Source: Hungatella hathewayi (GTDB lineage: Bacteria; Bacillota; Clostridia; Lachnospirales; Lachnospiraceae). From it: DNA of 64,000 nucleotides. The stretch is from the NCBI GenBank assembly GCA_025149285.1, contig CP102274.1, positions 206,001 through 270,000 on the forward strand, in the 5' to 3' direction. The position numbers and the translations under genes are program-made. Shown here in pieces: positions 32,434 through 39,993 of this stretch. The notes under the pieces were generated by a model. It did no database searches. It saw only the letters and a program-made list of their open reading frames with translations, and was not told the DNA's origin. Positions within the stretch are counted from its first letter, which is position 1; each line of letters starts with the position of its first letter.

Positions 32434-33507
32434 ATGGATGTGACGATTTTAAACACTGACCTGGATGCTGTCGCTATCGTGGATACGTACGAGTCGTTCA
32501 TTTGGACCGATCGGTATTATGCCTATGGTGACTTTGAGCTGTATGAAGCAATGCGAGATGGTCTTCTTGATTATATCAAACAGGACTACTATTTGCAGAG
32601 CAAGGAATCTGAACATGTGATGATCGTAGAAAAAATTCAGATTACTTCCGATACCGAAGACGGTAACCATGTAACGGTTACTGGACGCTCATTAGAATCT
32701 ATCCTCGATAGGCGAATCGTCTGGGGACAGAAGCTATTAAGCGGAAATCTTCAAAATGGAATTAAAACATTGCTCAATGAGAATGTAATTTCTCCGTCAG
32801 ACAGTAATCGAAAAATTTCAAACTTTATTTTCAAAGAATCAACCGACTCGGCAATCACAAAGTTGAAACTGGAAGCTCAGTATACAGGCGATAATCTGTA
32901 CGATGTCATTCAGAAAATTTGCGAGGAGCAAGGTATCGGTTTCAAGATTACTCTGAATGATGAAAAGCAGTTTGTCTTTGAGCTGTATGCCGGTTCCGAC
33001 AGGTCATACGATCAGACAGAGAATCCATATGTTATATTCTCTCCGAAATTTGAGAATATCATCAACAGTAACTATATCGAATCTAAAGCTTCGTTGAAAA
33101 CCGTGACTTTGGTTGGCGGAGAAGGCGAGGGTGCTGGACGAAGATATACTACAGTTGGCGGTGGTTCTGGTTTGAATCGTAGGGAACTGTTTACGGACGC
33201 TCGTGACATCTCTTCAAATGTTGGAAGCGATGACGCGTTGACCGACGCTGAGTATATGGCTCAGTTGCAGCAAAGAGGAAAAGAAAAACTTGCAGAAAAT
33301 GTGAGCATTACCTCGTTTGAGGGAGAAACAGAAACAACCATCATGTTCCAGTATGGAAAAGATTTCTTTAACGGGGACATTGTACAGATTGCGAACGAAT
33401 ACGGACACGAGACAAAAGCTCGTATTCTTGAAATTGTTCGCTCAGAAGATAAGGACGGTTATTCCGTCTATCCGACTTTTAAGACTATAGAACAGGAAGG
33501 AGCGTGA
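32434..33507 (+). CDS. tail-tip protein, Gp37-like (Tal-type)
   Basis: 357 residues. The N-terminus DVTILNTDLDAVAIVDTYESFIWTDRYYAYGDFELY followed by VTGRSLESILDRRIVWGQ is characteristic of ReqiPepy6 Gp37-like tail proteins, which form the central tail-tip hub below Dit. No extended C-terminal peptidase domain is present, so it is the hub without a lysin part. Confidence 0.8.
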   Translation: MDVTILNTDLDAVAIVDTYESFIWTDRYYAYGDFELYEAMRDGLLDYIKQDYYLQSKESEHVMIVEKIQITSDTEDGNHVTVTGRSLESILDRRIVWGQKLLSGNLQNGIKTLLNENVISPSDSNRKISNFIFKESTDSAITKLKLEAQYTGDNLYDVIQKICEEQGIGFKITLNDEKQFVFELYAGSDRSYDQTENPYVIFSPKFENIINSNYIESKASLKTVTLVGGEGEGAGRRYTTVGGGSGLNRRELFTDARDISSNVGSDDALTDAEYMAQLQQRGKEKLAENVSITSFEGETETTIMFQYGKDFFNGDIVQIANEYGHETKARILEIVRSEDKDGYSVYPTFKTIEQEGA

Positions 33508-33514
33508 TGAAGAA

Positions 33515-34645
33515 GTGAGTGTAACATTTGGATTTTATAATTCAAAAGAAGGAGATCGGCGCTACGATGCTATTCAGATGTCCAGTATTTTCGATGGAAT
33601 CATTCAGGACGGAATCTTGCAGCATGTCGGAACTGCAATGGTTGTAAAAGAATCGGAAGCAATGATTATCAACGTTGGTATCGGACGAGCCTGGTTCAAT
33701 CACACTTGGACGCTGAATGACGCTCTGTTACCGTTAGTAGTTCCACAGTCCGAGATTCTGCTGAACCGATATGATGCCGTTGTACTTGAAGTGGATTCGA
33801 GAGAGGCCGTCAGAGCAAATGACATCAAAATCATTAAAGGAACCCCAGCATCGAATCCAATGAAACCTACGATGGTGAAGACAAATGATCGCTGGCAATA
33901 TCCACTGGCGTATATTTATGTCGGCGCCGGAGTCACTTCTATTCGACAGGCAAATATCACGAACTGCGTTGGAACTTCAGAGTGTCCATTCGTAACGGCC
34001 CCATTGGACAAGGTCGAAATCGATGATTTGATTGCTCAATGGCAGGACCAGTGGAAAGAGTTCTACGAAAAGCAGACTACTGATATGGAAGAAACAAATA
34101 AGTTTTGGAAAGAGCAGTGGTCTACCTGGTTTCTGGCACAGACTGAGGAGATTCAGTCGGCATATTTGACATGGGAAGCTCAGTGGAATATTTGGTACTC
34201 GGAGCATACAGCAGATATGGAAGCCACAAGTACCTATTGGAAAGAAAAATGGGAGGCGTGGTTCAACGAATACACAAGCATCAATACTGCGGAAATGGCT
34301 GACTGGAAACAGAAGTCAGAAACAGAATTTCGAGAATGGTTTGATCAGTTACAGGCACTGTTAGATAGCAATACGGCGGCAAGCCTTGCTAAGAAGCTGC
34401 TGGAGTTGCAGGAGCAGGTAGACGTTCTCAATCAGTTCAGTTCCAACCTTGAAAACGAATACACGGTATATCAGAAGCTTTACGACAATGGATACCGTAC
34501 TTACGGAGACGTGCTCGATTCTTCGGACGCACCCATTACTGACAGCAATTTGGATACGGTCATTGGACGTACATATTCCAGTGATCTTCTCCGTGACAGC
34601 AATGGTGATGTTATCGAAGGTCGGGCTATTTTTGTCATCAAATAA
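33515..34645 (+). CDS. tail-tip/upper baseplate protein with helical repeats
   Basis: 376 residues, GTG start at 33515 with GGAAGGAG upstream. Residues 1-170 (FGFYNSKEGDRRYDAIQMSSIFDGIIQDG, GIGRAWFNHTWTLND, YDAVVLEVDSREAVR) are a known N-terminal baseplate module. Residues ~175-290 contain repeated W-x-x-x-W-x-x-W-F/Y helical units (WKEQWSTWFLAQTEE, WEAQWNIWYSEHTAD, WKEKWEAWFNEYTS), probably a trimeric coiled-coil shaft. A short C-terminal domain follows. It precedes the DGR target gene and likely carries it on the tail tip. Confidence 0.65.
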   Translation: MSVTFGFYNSKEGDRRYDAIQMSSIFDGIIQDGILQHVGTAMVVKESEAMIINVGIGRAWFNHTWTLNDALLPLVVPQSEILLNRYDAVVLEVDSREAVRANDIKIIKGTPASNPMKPTMVKTNDRWQYPLAYIYVGAGVTSIRQANITNCVGTSECPFVTAPLDKVEIDDLIAQWQDQWKEFYEKQTTDMEETNKFWKEQWSTWFLAQTEEIQSAYLTWEAQWNIWYSEHTADMEATSTYWKEKWEAWFNEYTSINTAEMADWKQKSETEFREWFDQLQALLDSNTAASLAKKLLELQEQVDVLNQFSSNLENEYTVYQKLYDNGYRTYGDVLDSSDAPITDSNLDTVIGRTYSSDLLRDSNGDVIEGRAIFVIK

Positions 34646-34660
34646 AGGAGGATTCATTAA

Positions 34661-35635
34661 ATGAAAATCACAGACTACGAAAAGGTCCAGGAGTTAGCAG
34701 CAAGTAATATTTTCCTGCTTGACGGACCTAACGGGACAAAGACCATCGCGGCAGATGCTTTAGCAAAGGCGCTAATCGGTCTTTTAAGTTCCAAAGATTT
34801 TATCGGAGGAGTAAATCTTTCCGAACTCACCCAGATCAACAAGCTGGTAACCGGTAACAAATTACTCGTCGGGACTACGGACGGAAACAAGGCTATCGCC
34901 GCTGAAGATGCACTCTTTGCTATGCTGGACAGCTTTGCTCCAGTGGAGCTTCGCCGGGTTATCTTCAGAGGTAAGAATCTCGGAACAGCTCTGACAGCGG
35001 TACAGAAAGCTGCTATTAAGGATGCTTCCTTTAAAGGAATGTTCCTTGGCGATTATTGGAATATCGGAGGCCGCATCTGGCGTATCGTTGATATGGATTA
35101 CTGGTACAACTGCGGTGACACTGCATTTACCAGCCATCATCTTGTTATCATGCCGGATGAAGCACTTTACAATGCACAGATGAATACTACCAATGTTACA
35201 ACTGGTGGATACGTTGGTTCTGAGATGTATAAAAAGAACCTGGAGAACGCAAAGACAATCGTTAATGCGGCTTTCCAGGGTTCTGTTCTTACTCACAGAG
35301 AATACCTGTGCAATGCGGTTGCAAACGGAAGACCGTCTGGTGGAGCATGGTTCGATTCTAGCGTTGAGCTCCCGAATGAACCTATGATGTATGGGCATCT
35401 TCATTTCAGTCCAACTTCTGACGGTTCTACTGTTCCGAGCATCTACACAATCAGCAAGACTCAGCTGGCGTTGTTCATGGTGTGCCCTAAATTCATCGTA
35501 AACAGATCTTACAACCAGTGGTTAAGAGACGTCGTTTCTTCGGCTTACTTTGCCACTGTGTACGGCCATGGCATTACGGACTACCACGGCGCTTCGGACT
35601 CTCATGGAGTTCGTCCGGTCTTCCCGGTTGGTTAA
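34661..35635 (+). CDS. DGR variable protein: tail-tip receptor-binding protein with C-type-lectin-like end
   Basis: 324 residues after AAAGGAGGA. Two N-terminal repeats of the form LLDGPNGTKTIAADALAKAL and LLVGTTDGNKAIAAEDALFAML mark it as a tail-fibre relative. The middle (FLGDYWNIGGRIWRIVDMDYW) and the end (NQWLRDVVSS ... GVRPVFPVG) have the pattern of DGR target proteins with a C-type lectin fold. The last ~30 residues are the variable repeat. Diversified positions are 296, 299, 301, 302, 303, 305, 307, 309, 310, 313 and 315, presently Y, T, Y, G, H, I, D, H, G, D and H. It most likely binds the host surface. Directly downstream are its hairpin, Avd, template and reverse transcriptase. Confidence 0.85.
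   Translation: MKITDYEKVQELAASNIFLLDGPNGTKTIAADALAKALIGLLSSKDFIGGVNLSELTQINKLVTGNKLLVGTTDGNKAIAAEDALFAMLDSFAPVELRRVIFRGKNLGTALTAVQKAAIKDASFKGMFLGDYWNIGGRIWRIVDMDYWYNCGDTAFTSHHLVIMPDEALYNAQMNTTNVTTGGYVGSEMYKKNLENAKTIVNAAFQGSVLTHREYLCNAVANGRPSGGAWFDSSVELPNEPMMYGHLHFSPTSDGSTVPSIYTISKTQLALFMVCPKFIVNRSYNQWLRDVVSSAYFATVYGHGITDYHGASDSHGVRPVFPVG
35530..35618 (+). repeat. DGR variable repeat (VR)
   Basis: Aligned without gaps to 36658-36746, it differs at 13 of 89 positions. At every difference the template has A; the 64 non-A positions are identical. The constant 3' block TGGAGTTCGTCCGG is shared. Beyond it non-A mismatches begin, as expected at the IMH/IMH* boundary. Confidence 0.95.
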
Positions 35636-35644
35636 TTAAGATCG

Positions 35645-35661
35645 CGGGGCCTTGTGTCCCG
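35645..35661 (+). promoter_or_regulatory. GC hairpin just downstream of VR (retrohoming hairpin or terminator)
   Basis: CGGGGC (35645-35650) pairs with GTCCCG (35656-35661) around a 5-base loop. It lies ten bases after the target stop codon. A similar small GC hairpin close behind VR assists retrohoming in the Bordetella phage DGR. The following TTTATATTTTT also fits an intrinsic terminator. Confidence 0.6.
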
Positions 35662-35689
35662 TTTATATTTTTGAAAGGAGCTTCTAATC

Positions 35690-36001
35690 ATGGAAGAAAA
35701 AATCTATAAAATTACCCTCGGTGATGGAACTGAGATTTCCAATCTTAAGTTGAACGGAAACAATTTCATTTCCACAGAAAAGATCGAGGAATCCGTATTT
35801 GCAGATAACTGCTCTCCGGTTACTATCAGCGACGGAACAACTGAGACTGTTCATCCAAACATGGAACTGGTTCAGATCGTTGAGCAGGTTCCCGGGGAAT
35901 ACTGGTTTGTCCTTAGAGATATTTCTGAGGAGGAATTTGCCAGAACCAAAATGCAGTCTGACATCGCCTACATTGCAATGATGTCCAATGTAGAGCTTTA
36001 A
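35690..36001 (+). CDS. phage tail-module protein, 103 aa (XkdW-like position)
   Basis: AAAGGAG precedes the ATG. The product is beta-rich, with KITLGDGTEISNLKLNGNNFIS, FADNCSPVTISDG and a C-terminal helix EEEFARTKMQSDIAYIAMMSNVEL. This type is encoded before XkdX-like genes in many gut siphophages, sometimes beside DGRs. Function unknown; it may be a small tail or lysis-module component. Confidence 0.5.
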   Translation: MEEKIYKITLGDGTEISNLKLNGNNFISTEKIEESVFADNCSPVTISDGTTETVHPNMELVQIVEQVPGEYWFVLRDISEEEFARTKMQSDIAYIAMMSNVEL

Positions 36002-36015
36002 GAAGGGAGATCACC

Positions 36016-36159
36016 ATGGAACATAGCAAGAATTACAGTAAAGTAAAGCTTTGGCACAGCATGAAAATGTGGAATGAGACCAGAGTTCGTAATGCGGTGA
36101 AGATGGGCTGGATCACCAAAGAGGAGTTCGCCGAGATCACTGGTAAAGATTACGAATGA
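36016..36159 (+). CDS. xkdX: XkdX family protein
   Basis: 47 residues; AGAAGGGAG precedes ATG 36016. The pattern KLWHSMKMWNETRVRNAVKMGWITKEEFAEITG matches the XkdX family of short phage proteins found between tail and lysis genes. Their role is unknown. The stop overlaps the Avd start by four bases (ATGA), linking it to the DGR operon. Confidence 0.75.
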   Translation: MEHSKNYSKVKLWHSMKMWNETRVRNAVKMGWITKEEFAEITGKDYE

Positions 36160-36644
36160 GTGTTCTGTTAGGCGACAGGAAAGAGTCAAAATTCGAAGCG
36201 ATTACGTACTCGATCGAGTTGCATGATATGCTGATACTCCTTATGCAAAGGGGATTTGGTGTTAAGGATGTGGACAGCTTTGTTCGGAAGAAGTATGCGT
36301 ATGGAGAAATTTCGGAAGAAAACTTTGCTAAGTACAGAGAACTGATGCGGAGTTTCAAATCGAAAGTAAATCAGTGTGCTTCCTTAATAACGAGCAATGT
36401 TAGAGCGGCAAATACCATTTACCCACGGTCAATGCACGAGTACGAGACCAGGAGAGATTACCAGAATGCGGCCATTGTAAATTGCGAGCAGCTCATTAAC
36501 GAGTTGCAGCGGGTTGTTGAAATATTCGATGTAGATCTGAATTTATACAACCGGTATGTTAAAGCTATCGACCGAGAAATCGGATTGATAAAAAGGTGGC
36601 GTCAAAGAGACATGGCGATTAAGTCGCGGTTAGAAAAAGGGTAA
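36156..36644 (+). CDS. avd: accessory variability determinant (Avd-like four-helix protein)
   Basis: 162 residues, ATGA overlap with XkdX. The sequence is entirely helical with strong positive charge (SFKSKVNQCASLITSNVRAANTIYPRS, ELQRVVEIFDVDLNLYNRYVKAIDREIGLIKRWRQRD). This fits the barrel-like pentameric Avd that binds the DGR reverse transcriptase and its RNA. It lies 13 bases upstream of TR and before the reverse transcriptase, the canonical avd-TR-rt order. Identity rests on fold pattern and position, since Avd proteins are poorly conserved. Confidence 0.75.
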   Translation: MSVLLGDRKESKFEAITYSIELHDMLILLMQRGFGVKDVDSFVRKKYAYGEISEENFAKYRELMRSFKSKVNQCASLITSNVRAANTIYPRSMHEYETRRDYQNAAIVNCEQLINELQRVVEIFDVDLNLYNRYVKAIDREIGLIKRWRQRDMAIKSRLEKG

Positions 36645-36855
36645 CATCTAAAAATTGCGTCGTTTCTTCGGCTAACTTTGCCAATGTGAACAACAATGGC
36701 AATACGAACTACAACAACGCTTCGAACTCTAATGGAGTTCGTCCGGATTCTTCGATTAACCAACGAAGAAGGAGATGCTATCCGTTCCGCAAGGATAAAT
36801 AATAAAGCCTAATACAATTTACTACGGTAAGTATTGTTATAACGGTGAATAGGTT
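36645..36855 (+). ncRNA. DGR template RNA region (TR plus spacer)
   Basis: The 211 bases between avd and the reverse transcriptase gene hold TR and a ~109-base spacer. In the spacer TTCTTCG (36748-36754) pairs with CGAAGAA (36764-36770) right at the TR 3' end. TATCC (36779-36783) can pair with GGATA (36793-36797), and ACAAT with ATTGT around 36811-36839. By analogy with the Bordetella phage DGR this spacer RNA would self-prime cDNA synthesis and bind the reverse transcriptase-Avd complex. Confidence 0.7.
36658..36746 (+). repeat. DGR template repeat (TR)
   Basis: Eleven AAY codons occur when read in the VR frame (for example AACTTTGCC, AATGTGAACAACAATGGC). Twenty-five adenines lie in the 89 bases; 13 differ in VR. 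Adenine-only substitution identifies it as the template for mutagenic retrohoming. Confidence 0.95.
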
Positions 36856-38052
36856 ATGAACTACGAGGAGATTGTCTGTGACGCCAATAACTTGTATAGG
36901 GCTTATAAGGTCTCTGTGAAGAGCAGCAAGTGGAAAGAATCGACGCAAAAATTTATGATGAATTTCCTGCGGTATATATTTGAAATCCAAGACGATCTAA
37001 TAAATCGGACACTTCAAAATGGACCGACACAGGAATTCGAGCTGCACGAAAGAGGCCGAATAAGACCTATTACAAGCATTCAAATCCGCGATCGCATTGT
37101 CCGACATTCTCTGTGCGATGAGGTTTTACTTCCAGAAGTTAGAAAACATATCATTTATGATAACTGCGCATCTATCAAGGGGCGCGGAATTTCACAACAG
37201 AGAAAACGATTCGAAATCCATCTCCACAAATACTACCAATTATACGGAAATGACGGTTATATTCTATTCGGTGACTTTTCAAAGTTCTATGACAATATTA
37301 TCCATGAGATTGCTAAACGAGAATTGTTGAAGCTGTTCAATGACGATGAGTTTATTGACTGGCTTTTAACGTTGATATTTAAGGGTTTCCAGATCGATGT
37401 TTCGTATATGTCTGACGAGGAATACGAGACCTGTATGATCGATACTTTCAATAAACTGGAGTATCGGAATATTCCAAAAGAGAAGCTCACTGGCGAAAAG
37501 TGGATGGAGAAGTCCGTCAATATTGGGGATCAACTTTCACAAGTCATTGGAATTTATTATCCATATCCGATTGACAATTACGTCAAGTATGTGCGTCAGC
37601 AGAAATTTTATGGAAGGTATATGGACGATTGGTACATCATGAATCCCAGTAAAGAAGAGCTTGAAAACTTGCTCGAAAACGTCTGTAAAATAGCAGCCGA
37701 ACTTGGAATCCATATCAATCGTAAGAAAACCAGAATCGTTAAGATTTCGAGCAAATACAAATTCTTGCAAATCAAGTACACACTTACGGATACAGGTAAA
37801 GTCATCAAACGAATAAACCCGGATCGAGTTACCGCAATGCGTAGAAAACTCAAAAAACTTGCCGTTAAGGTTGAAAATGAAGAAGCGGATTACGACAATG
37901 TCGAAAATATGTTTCGCGGTTGGATGGGAGGACATTATAAACTCTTATCCAGAGAACAACGAAAGAATTTAATACAGCTTTACGAAGACCTATTTAGTAA
38001 GGAAATCACAATAGTCAACAAGAAGCTGATTGTTTCTGATAGGTCTGCATGA
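36856..38052 (+). CDS. DGR reverse transcriptase
   Basis: 398 residues. Motif A is GDFSKFYDNI with the catalytic Asp at D140. Motif B is IGDQLSQ at 223-229, which is the (I/V/L)GxxxSQ form diagnostic of DGR enzymes and distinct from the QGSP of group II introns and retrons. Motif C is YMDD at 255-258. The basic RPITSIQIRDRIVRHSLCDEV segment precedes motif A. The enzyme copies TR RNA into adenine-mutagenised cDNA that replaces VR. The ribosome site is weak, suggesting low expression. Confidence 0.9.
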   Translation: MNYEEIVCDANNLYRAYKVSVKSSKWKESTQKFMMNFLRYIFEIQDDLINRTLQNGPTQEFELHERGRIRPITSIQIRDRIVRHSLCDEVLLPEVRKHIIYDNCASIKGRGISQQRKRFEIHLHKYYQLYGNDGYILFGDFSKFYDNIIHEIAKRELLKLFNDDEFIDWLLTLIFKGFQIDVSYMSDEEYETCMIDTFNKLEYRNIPKEKLTGEKWMEKSVNIGDQLSQVIGIYYPYPIDNYVKYVRQQKFYGRYMDDWYIMNPSKEELENLLENVCKIAAELGIHINRKKTRIVKISSKYKFLQIKYTLTDTGKVIKRINPDRVTAMRRKLKKLAVKVENEEADYDNVENMFRGWMGGHYKLLSREQRKNLIQLYEDLFSKEITIVNKKLIVSDRSA

Positions 38053-38077
38053 TTGCACATAAAGAAGGAGGAAAACG

Positions 38078-38413
38078 ATGGAACCATGGTTTCAGGTTGT
38101 ACTTACGATCTTTAGCTCAGTTCTTGCATCTTCTGGGCTGTGGGCCTATTTGCAAAAGAAAAGCGAGCAAAAAGATGTAAAAACAGAGATGCTTATTGGA
38201 TTGGCACATGACAGGATCATGTATCTTGGAATGTCGTATATTGACCGTGGGTGTGTAACCCAGGATGAATATGAGAATCTGAGAGTGTATCTCTATGAAC
38301 CCTACGAACGTATGGGCGGGAATGGTTCAGCAAAGCGAATTATGCAGGAGGTGGACAAACTCCCGATTCATAAATTTATAGAGAAGGAGGAAGAGCACAA
38401 TGAGCATGAGTAA
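38078..38413 (+). CDS. lysis-module membrane protein, 111 aa
   Basis: AAGGAGGAAA precedes the ATG. Residues 5-27 (FQVVLTIFSSVLASSGLWAYL) are a single membrane helix, followed by a charged cytoplasmic domain with IGLAHDRIMYLGMSYIDRGCVTQDEY. This protein commonly sits immediately before the holin in Clostridia phages and may be a holin partner. It overlaps the holin gene by 14 bases. Confidence 0.6.
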   Translation: MEPWFQVVLTIFSSVLASSGLWAYLQKKSEQKDVKTEMLIGLAHDRIMYLGMSYIDRGCVTQDEYENLRVYLYEPYERMGGNGSAKRIMQEVDKLPIHKFIEKEEEHNEHE

Positions 38414-38615
38414 CAAGACATACGACATCCTTAAGTGGATTGCTATGTATCTGCTTCCGGCTGCTGGTACATTATATTTTGCACTGGCTGGAATCTGGGG
38501 TCTCCCGTATGGAGAGCAGGTAGTCGGAACCATCACTGCGGTTGATACTTTCCTTGGCGTTATCCTTGGAATCAGTACATCCCAGTACAACAAGACTGCT
38601 GATAAAGAAAAATAA
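38400..38615 (+). CDS. phage holin
   Basis: 71 residues with two membrane helices (ILKWIAMYLLPAAGTLYFALAG and VGTITAVDTFLGVILGIST) and a charged tail. It matches the small two-helix holin family of Firmicute siphophages. GAAGGAGG precedes ATG 38400. It makes the membrane lesions that release the endolysin, whose gene is about 14 kb upstream instead of adjacent. Confidence 0.75.
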   Translation: MSMSNKTYDILKWIAMYLLPAAGTLYFALAGIWGLPYGEQVVGTITAVDTFLGVILGISTSQYNKTADKEK

Positions 38616-38642
38616 TGAAAGTGTCATGGAGGACTAAACATT

Positions 38643-39230
38643 ATGGCAAATATGAATGTAAACAAAGTCATTTACGGGGGGGGGGATGTCCTTATCGATC
38701 TTACTGGCGATTCCGTCAGTGCAGATAAGGTCCTCAAAGGTATTACTGCTCATGATAAGAGTGGTGCAAAGATCACGGGTACCTGTACATTCGACAGCGA
38801 TACTTCCGAAGATACTGCGGCTGTCGCTGAGATTCTCGTAGGAAAGACTGCGCACGCCCGTGGAAGTAAGCTTACAGGTACTATGAAGAACAACGGCGCT
38901 GTCAAGGGTATCATCTCAACTGTGGCTGGAGAATATACAGTACCGCAAGGCTATCATGATGGCTCTGGTAAGGTGTCTATTGACGCCACCGAACAGGCAA
39001 AGCTTATTGCTACTAACATTCGTGAGGGTGTGACGATTCTTGGCGTTGAGGGTGCCATGTCTGGTTCTGAGGATATGAAGCCACAGAGCAAGGAAGTAAC
39101 ACCGTCCAAAGAAGCTCAGACGATCATGCCGGATGAAGAGTACAACTGCTTATCTCAGGTTACAGTTAAGGCAATCCCGTATGTAGAAACCGACAACTCT
39201 GCCGGAGGGAAGACTGTTACGATCGGATAA
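38643..39230 (+). CDS. tail-fibre-like accessory protein with a poly-G tract
   Basis: 195 residues. The sequence has VLIDLTGDSVSADKVLKGITAHDKSGAKITG and KTAHARGSKLTGTM then GYHDGSGKVSI, units recurrent in phage tail or decoration proteins. A run of ten G (38676-38685) encodes three glycines at codons 12-14; loss or gain of one G would frameshift almost the whole protein. GGAGG precedes the ATG. A shorter paralogue with the same LIDLTGD start follows, without the G-run. Confidence 0.6.
   Translation: MANMNVNKVIYGGGDVLIDLTGDSVSADKVLKGITAHDKSGAKITGTCTFDSDTSEDTAAVAEILVGKTAHARGSKLTGTMKNNGAVKGIISTVAGEYTVPQGYHDGSGKVSIDATEQAKLIATNIREGVTILGVEGAMSGSEDMKPQSKEVTPSKEAQTIMPDEEYNCLSQVTVKAIPYVETDNSAGGKTVTIG
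38676..38685 (+). repeat. ten-G homopolymer in coding sequence (possible phase-variation switch)
   Basis: GGGGGGGGGG lies 34 bases into the gene at 38643, in a frame that keeps the gene open. Such tracts slip during replication and switch surface genes on and off in many bacteria. Confidence 0.6.
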
Positions 39231-39244
39231 GGAGGTTTTGTCAA

Positions 39245-39553
39245 ATGGCTGCGAATAAAGTCGTATTCGGCAATAAAGTTTTGATCGACCTTACCGGCGA
39301 TACTGTTACGGAAGAAGCTTTGTTGAAGGGCTATACCGCACACAAAGCAGATGGTACAATTATTACCGGAACGGCTTTCGCAGGATATCCTAACGAGTTC
39401 GTGTTCTTAGATAACATCGAAGACTCAAGCGGAAACCCAATCAAAGACAGTTCCGGTAAAACAATTCAGGGACAAACCATCTATCGTAAAGCCCGCAACT
39501 CGGTTCTTTTGGATTCTACGGGTGATATAATTGAAGACGGTTTTGAACAGTAG
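39245..39553 (+). CDS. tail-fibre-like protein, paralogue of the preceding gene
   Basis: 102 residues after AAGGAGG. NKVLIDLTGDTVTEEALLKGYTAHKADGTIITGT repeats the N-terminus of the gene at 38643, and the end (GNPIKDSSGKTIQGQTIYRKARNSVLLDSTGDIIEDGF) is specific. It is the last phage gene before the probable attachment junction. Confidence 0.55.
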   Translation: MAANKVVFGNKVLIDLTGDTVTEEALLKGYTAHKADGTIITGTAFAGYPNEFVFLDNIEDSSGNPIKDSSGKTIQGQTIYRKARNSVLLDSTGDIIEDGFEQ

Positions 39554-39649
39554 ATAGAGGTGGTTAAGTTTGTGTGGGTGTCGTTTATTTCTCGATTATT
39601 CCTACATTTGAACCCTCTAGGTACTGTAAATGCTGGATAGTTTGTTTCT
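39554..39649 (+). other. prophage right-end junction
   Basis: These 96 bases separate the last phage gene from a dehydrogenase fragment and mark a drop in GC content. No tRNA is present. The attachment core should lie here, probably close to 39,640 where the dehydrogenase homology begins, but the matching left end is outside the window. Confidence 0.5.
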
Positions 39650-39970
39650 ATGATAGATACTAATCGGGTAGGGCTTTATGGACTTACATATAAGGAAAAT
39701 GTGGATGATATGAGGGAGTCGCCTACCCTTCAGCTCCTGGAAAGTCAAGAGCGTCATCTTGCAACAGGATTAAAAGTGTATGATCCTTTTATCACTAAAG
39801 AAGTGGTTTCCAATCAATATTACGATCTTGATAGCTTTCTCGAAAATATAGACATGGTAGTAATAATGGTGAAACATGATGAGATAAAAGAAAACTTAAA
39901 TAAGCTCTCTAATAAAGTAGTGCTTGACTGTCATAATATTATTAAACTTCCAGGAGTATACCATATTTAA
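39650..39970 (+). pseudogene. C-terminal fragment of a nucleotide-sugar dehydrogenase
   Basis: 106 residues equal to the last quarter of a UDP-sugar dehydrogenase: VGLYGLTYKENVDDMRESPTLQLLE is the start of the family C-terminal domain, followed by LKVYDPFITKE and VVLDCHNI. The NAD-binding and catalytic domains (about 310 residues) are missing. The break coincides with the prophage end, so phage integration or a later rearrangement probably split the gene. A complete dehydrogenase is encoded at 42,797. Confidence 0.75.
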
Positions 39971-39993
39971 GTTAACATAATGAGGGATTATAA

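Noticed and set aside
36856..38052. Reverse transcriptase as retron, group II intron or abortive-infection RT
   Set aside because: Motif B is IGDQLSQ, the DGR form; a TR/VR pair with adenine-only differences is adjacent; no intron RNA domains or msr/msd are seen.
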